Part shown: positions 61,848-64,000 of the stretch, piece by piece
Position numbering within the stretch: position 1 is the stretch's first letter
How the letters are laid out: the number at the start of each line of letters is the position of its first letter
NCBI GenBank assembly: GCA_013003715.1
Contig: JABDIN010000108.1
Location: 1 to 64,000, forward strand
DNA length: 64,000 nt
Direction of reading: 5' to 3'
Source of the DNA: Desulfobacteraceae bacterium
GTDB taxonomy: Bacteria; Desulfobacterota; Desulfobacteria; Desulfobacterales; Desulfosarcinaceae
Translations under genes and position numbers: made by a program
The notes under the pieces: model-generated
Told to the model about the DNA's origin: nothing
The model's database searches: none
The model's input: the letters and a program-made list of their open reading frames with translations, nothing else

Positions 61848-64000
61848 ATGAAGGCAAGTCTAAGTTGGCTGAATACATATGTCACAACCACCAAGACAGC
61901 GGAAGAGCTGGCGGCGGCCCTGACCATGGCCGGTCTCGAAGTCGAAGCTGTTACAGACCGGTACGCTTACCTGGACACGGTGGTCGTCGGTCGTATCATT
62001 GATATCAACCCCCATCCCAACGCCGACAAATTGAACTGCTGTGACGTGGACACCGGCGACCGGACCTTTCCCGTGGTGTGCGGAGCGCCGAATGCCAGGC
62101 TGAATGGTCTCTACCCGATGGCATTGCCGGGTACCCATCTACCCAATGGTATGGCCGTCCGGAAGAATAAAATACGCGGGGAAATATCCGAAGGAATGCT
62201 ATGCAGCGAGGGAGAATTGAGTCTTGGACCTGATTTTTCCGGCCTGCTTGCCCTTGATTCGGGCCTGACCGCCGGTACCCGGCTGAACATCGCGCTCGAC
62301 TATTCGGATCCGGTATTTGAAATCGGTCTCACCCCCAATCGACCGGATTGCCTGGGGATTATCGGTATCGCCAGGGAGGTGGCGGTAATCGAACAAACCG
62401 GTCTGAAACAGCCCGAGATAGAACTGCCCGAAAGCACCGGGGATATCACGAAACTGACATCGGTTACCATCGAATCACCAGATCATTGCCCGCGATACGC
62501 GGCCAGACTGGTTAAAAACCTCAGGGTCAAACCATCACCTTTCTGGCTTCAGGACAAATTGCTCTCCGTGGGATCACGGCCCATCAACAACCTGGTGGAC
62601 ATTACCAATTTCGTCATGCTTGAAAGCGGGCAGCCATTGCATGCCTTTGATTTTGATCAACTGGAAGAGCGGCGCATCGTCGTGCGAACGGCAAGGGATG
62701 GCGAAAAGTTCACTACCCTCGATCAGAAAGAACGAACACTAACCGATGAAACACTCATGATCTGTGATGGTGTGAAGCCGGTGGCCATCGGAGGGGTGAT
62801 GGGCGGGTTGAATTCCGAGATAGAAGACACAACGACAAACGTGTTGATCGAAAGCGCCTATTTTTCACCGGCAAGCGTACGCAAGACGTCCAAAAAACTG
62901 GGGTTGCCCACCGATGCCTCGCATCGGTTCGAGCGGGGCGTGGATCCGGCGGGCACCTTGTTCGCGCTCGACAGAGCCGCCCAGCTCATAACCGATCTCG
63001 GTGAAGGTGAATTGGTGGGCGGCACCATTGATGAAAAACATGAGTTGCCGGAATCCCCGGATATCCCCTTACGCGTGTCGTCGACAAACCGCGTGCTGGG
63101 CCTTGATCTCACTGCCGGACAAATGACCACCCATTTGTCGGGTATAGAGTTCGATGTCCGTGTACACGATGAAGACACGCTTATGGTCAAAGCCCCCTCT
63201 TTCAGGGGTGATGTTTCGCGGCCGGCGGATCTGATGGAGGAAATAGCAAGGTTATCGGGCTACGATAATATCCCCACCACCTTCCCCGAAATCCCGGCAA
63301 CGGCCGTAAAATCAGCGAAGATCCTTGAACATCGACGGGACATCTGCCGCCTTATGGCCGGCTTTGGATTTACCGAAGCCATCAACTACAGCTTCATACG
63401 GGCCGACGCCTGTGATCACCTCCGACTACCTGCTGCGGACAAACGCCGCCATGTGGTACGGGTGTTAAACCCCCTCTCCGAAGATCAATCGGTGATGCGG
63501 ACCTCTTTGGTGCCCGGTTTGCTCGAGACCGTTTCACGGAATCTGTCCCACCGGGCCAATACCATACGGATGTTTGAAACCGGACGTATATTCATCGGCA
63601 AGGGTGCTGACCAGCTGCCGACCGAATACGAGATTGTCGCCGGGATATGGACCGGCCGCCGCCGGGAGGATTTCTGGCAGGAGAAGAATACGGATTGCGA
63701 TTTTTTTGATCTTAAAGGGATCGTGGAGGCACTGATCACAGGGCTGAACGTGTCCGGCATCAATTTCACCGCACTTCCGGAGGCATCCTGCTCATACTAC
63801 CAAACCGGTCACACGGCCCGGATATCGGCTGGTGACCACCATATCGGCGTAATCGGCCGGATCTTACCCGCCGTATGTGATCATTTCGGTATAGATCAGC
63901 CGGTATTCATTTTCGAACTGGACCTGAATACTGTGTCGCCGCTGATTCCGGACTACAACCAATATGTGCCGTTGCCCAAATTTCCGGCAACCAGCCGCGA
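61848..64000 (+). CDS. pheT: phenylalanine--tRNA ligase beta subunit, 3' end cut by window
   Basis: 717 codons are present of about 800. Start MKASLSWLNTYVTT; tRNA-binding EMAP-like domain (INPHPNADKLNCCDVDTG), B3/B4 editing domain, B5 domain, and the catalytic-like core with SFIRADACDHLRL. The window ends in the C-terminal region before the anticodon-binding domain (PKFPATSR is the last readable segment). The ATG lies 26 bp after pheS. Confidence 0.95.
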   Translation, partial: MKASLSWLNTYVTTTKTAEELAAALTMAGLEVEAVTDRYAYLDTVVVGRIIDINPHPNADKLNCCDVDTGDRTFPVVCGAPNARLNGLYPMALPGTHLPNGMAVRKNKIRGEISEGMLCSEGELSLGPDFSGLLALDSGLTAGTRLNIALDYSDPVFEIGLTPNRPDCLGIIGIAREVAVIEQTGLKQPEIELPESTGDITKLTSVTIESPDHCPRYAARLVKNLRVKPSPFWLQDKLLSVGSRPINNLVDITNFVMLESGQPLHAFDFDQLEERRIVVRTARDGEKFTTLDQKERTLTDETLMICDGVKPVAIGGVMGGLNSEIEDTTTNVLIESAYFSPASVRKTSKKLGLPTDASHRFERGVDPAGTLFALDRAAQLITDLGEGELVGGTIDEKHELPESPDIPLRVSSTNRVLGLDLTAGQMTTHLSGIEFDVRVHDEDTLMVKAPSFRGDVSRPADLMEEIARLSGYDNIPTTFPEIPATAVKSAKILEHRRDICRLMAGFGFTEAINYSFIRADACDHLRLPAADKRRHVVRVLNPLSEDQSVMRTSLVPGLLETVSRNLSHRANTIRMFETGRIFIGKGADQLPTEYEIVAGIWTGRRREDFWQEKNTDCDFFDLKGIVEALITGLNVSGINFTALPEASCSYYQTGHTARISAGDHHIGVIGRILPAVCDHFGIDQPVFIFELDLNTVSPLIPDYNQYVPLPKFPATSR

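Noticed and set aside
1-64000. CRISPR array, prophage or insertion sequence
   Set aside because: No regularly spaced repeats, integrase, transposase or phage structural genes were found; only the small dispersed repeat is present.

Overview
The window comes from a sulfate-reducing bacterium of the Desulfobacteraceae/Desulfosarcina kind (Desulfobacterota). The evidence is the full sulfate-activation set (sat, aprBA, qmoABC), two different [NiFe] hydrogenases, etfBA, and an HAAT-type importer followed by an acyl-CoA ligase. The lineage is inferred from gene content, not from a phylogeny. Both ends cut genes: an acyl-CoA synthetase at the left and pheT at the right.

Layout. 1-5.9 kb (-): livM-livH-SBP-livG-livF and an acyl-CoA synthetase, probably an importer for an organic acid or amino acid plus its CoA activation. 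6-9.6 kb: an LPP20-like lipoprotein, a methyltransferase, a zinc-ribbon membrane protein, a pentapeptide-repeat protein and a decayed DUF4143 ATPase gene. 9.7-16.1 kb: tRNA-Val, pgsA, a secreted FlgT-like protein, ispB-rimO and etfBA. 16.4-30.3 kb (-): nine closely packed genes. In transcription order they are an RND/MMPL transporter fused to a histidine kinase, small and large subunits of a cytosolic [NiFe] hydrogenase, a triple-PAS histidine kinase, a lone receiver, hypF, hypD, hypE and apbE. I read this as a hydrogen-sensing unit with its maturation genes. 30.5-36.6 kb (-): a complete peptide/nickel-type ABC importer with a SAM methyltransferase inside the operon, plausibly a nickel supply system. 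36.8-39.7 kb: an arginase-fold enzyme and an AAA ATPase/DUF4276 pair that resembles defence modules. 40-44.4 kb (-): a Tat-exported periplasmic hydrogenase (hynBA), two maturation endopeptidases and hypC. 45-58.2 kb: two tRNA-Ser genes, sat, and the divergent aprBA-qmoABC block, then three YkgJ-type cysteine-cluster proteins. 58.2-64 kb (+): an HsdR-N-like protein, infC-rpmI-rplT and pheST.

How it works together: periplasmic H2 oxidation (HynAB) can feed electrons to the menaquinone pool. QmoABC would link quinol to AprBA, and Sat makes the APS that AprBA reduces. The cytosolic hydrogenase and its kinases may report H2 or redox state, while HypC/D/E/F and the proteases mature both enzymes. 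hypA and hypB are not in the window.

Most notable observations: (1) the periplasmic hydrogenase large subunit has an in-frame TGA exactly where the second cysteine of the N-terminal nickel-binding CxxC should be, followed at the right distance by a SECIS-like hairpin, so selenocysteine at an unusual position is likely; (2) the MMPL-histidine kinase fusion heads a sensory hydrogenase operon; (3) infC starts with ATA and is followed by a strong attenuator-like terminator before rpmI; (4) a dispersed repeat occurs beside etfBA and beside hynA, the latter copy forming a long inverted repeat.
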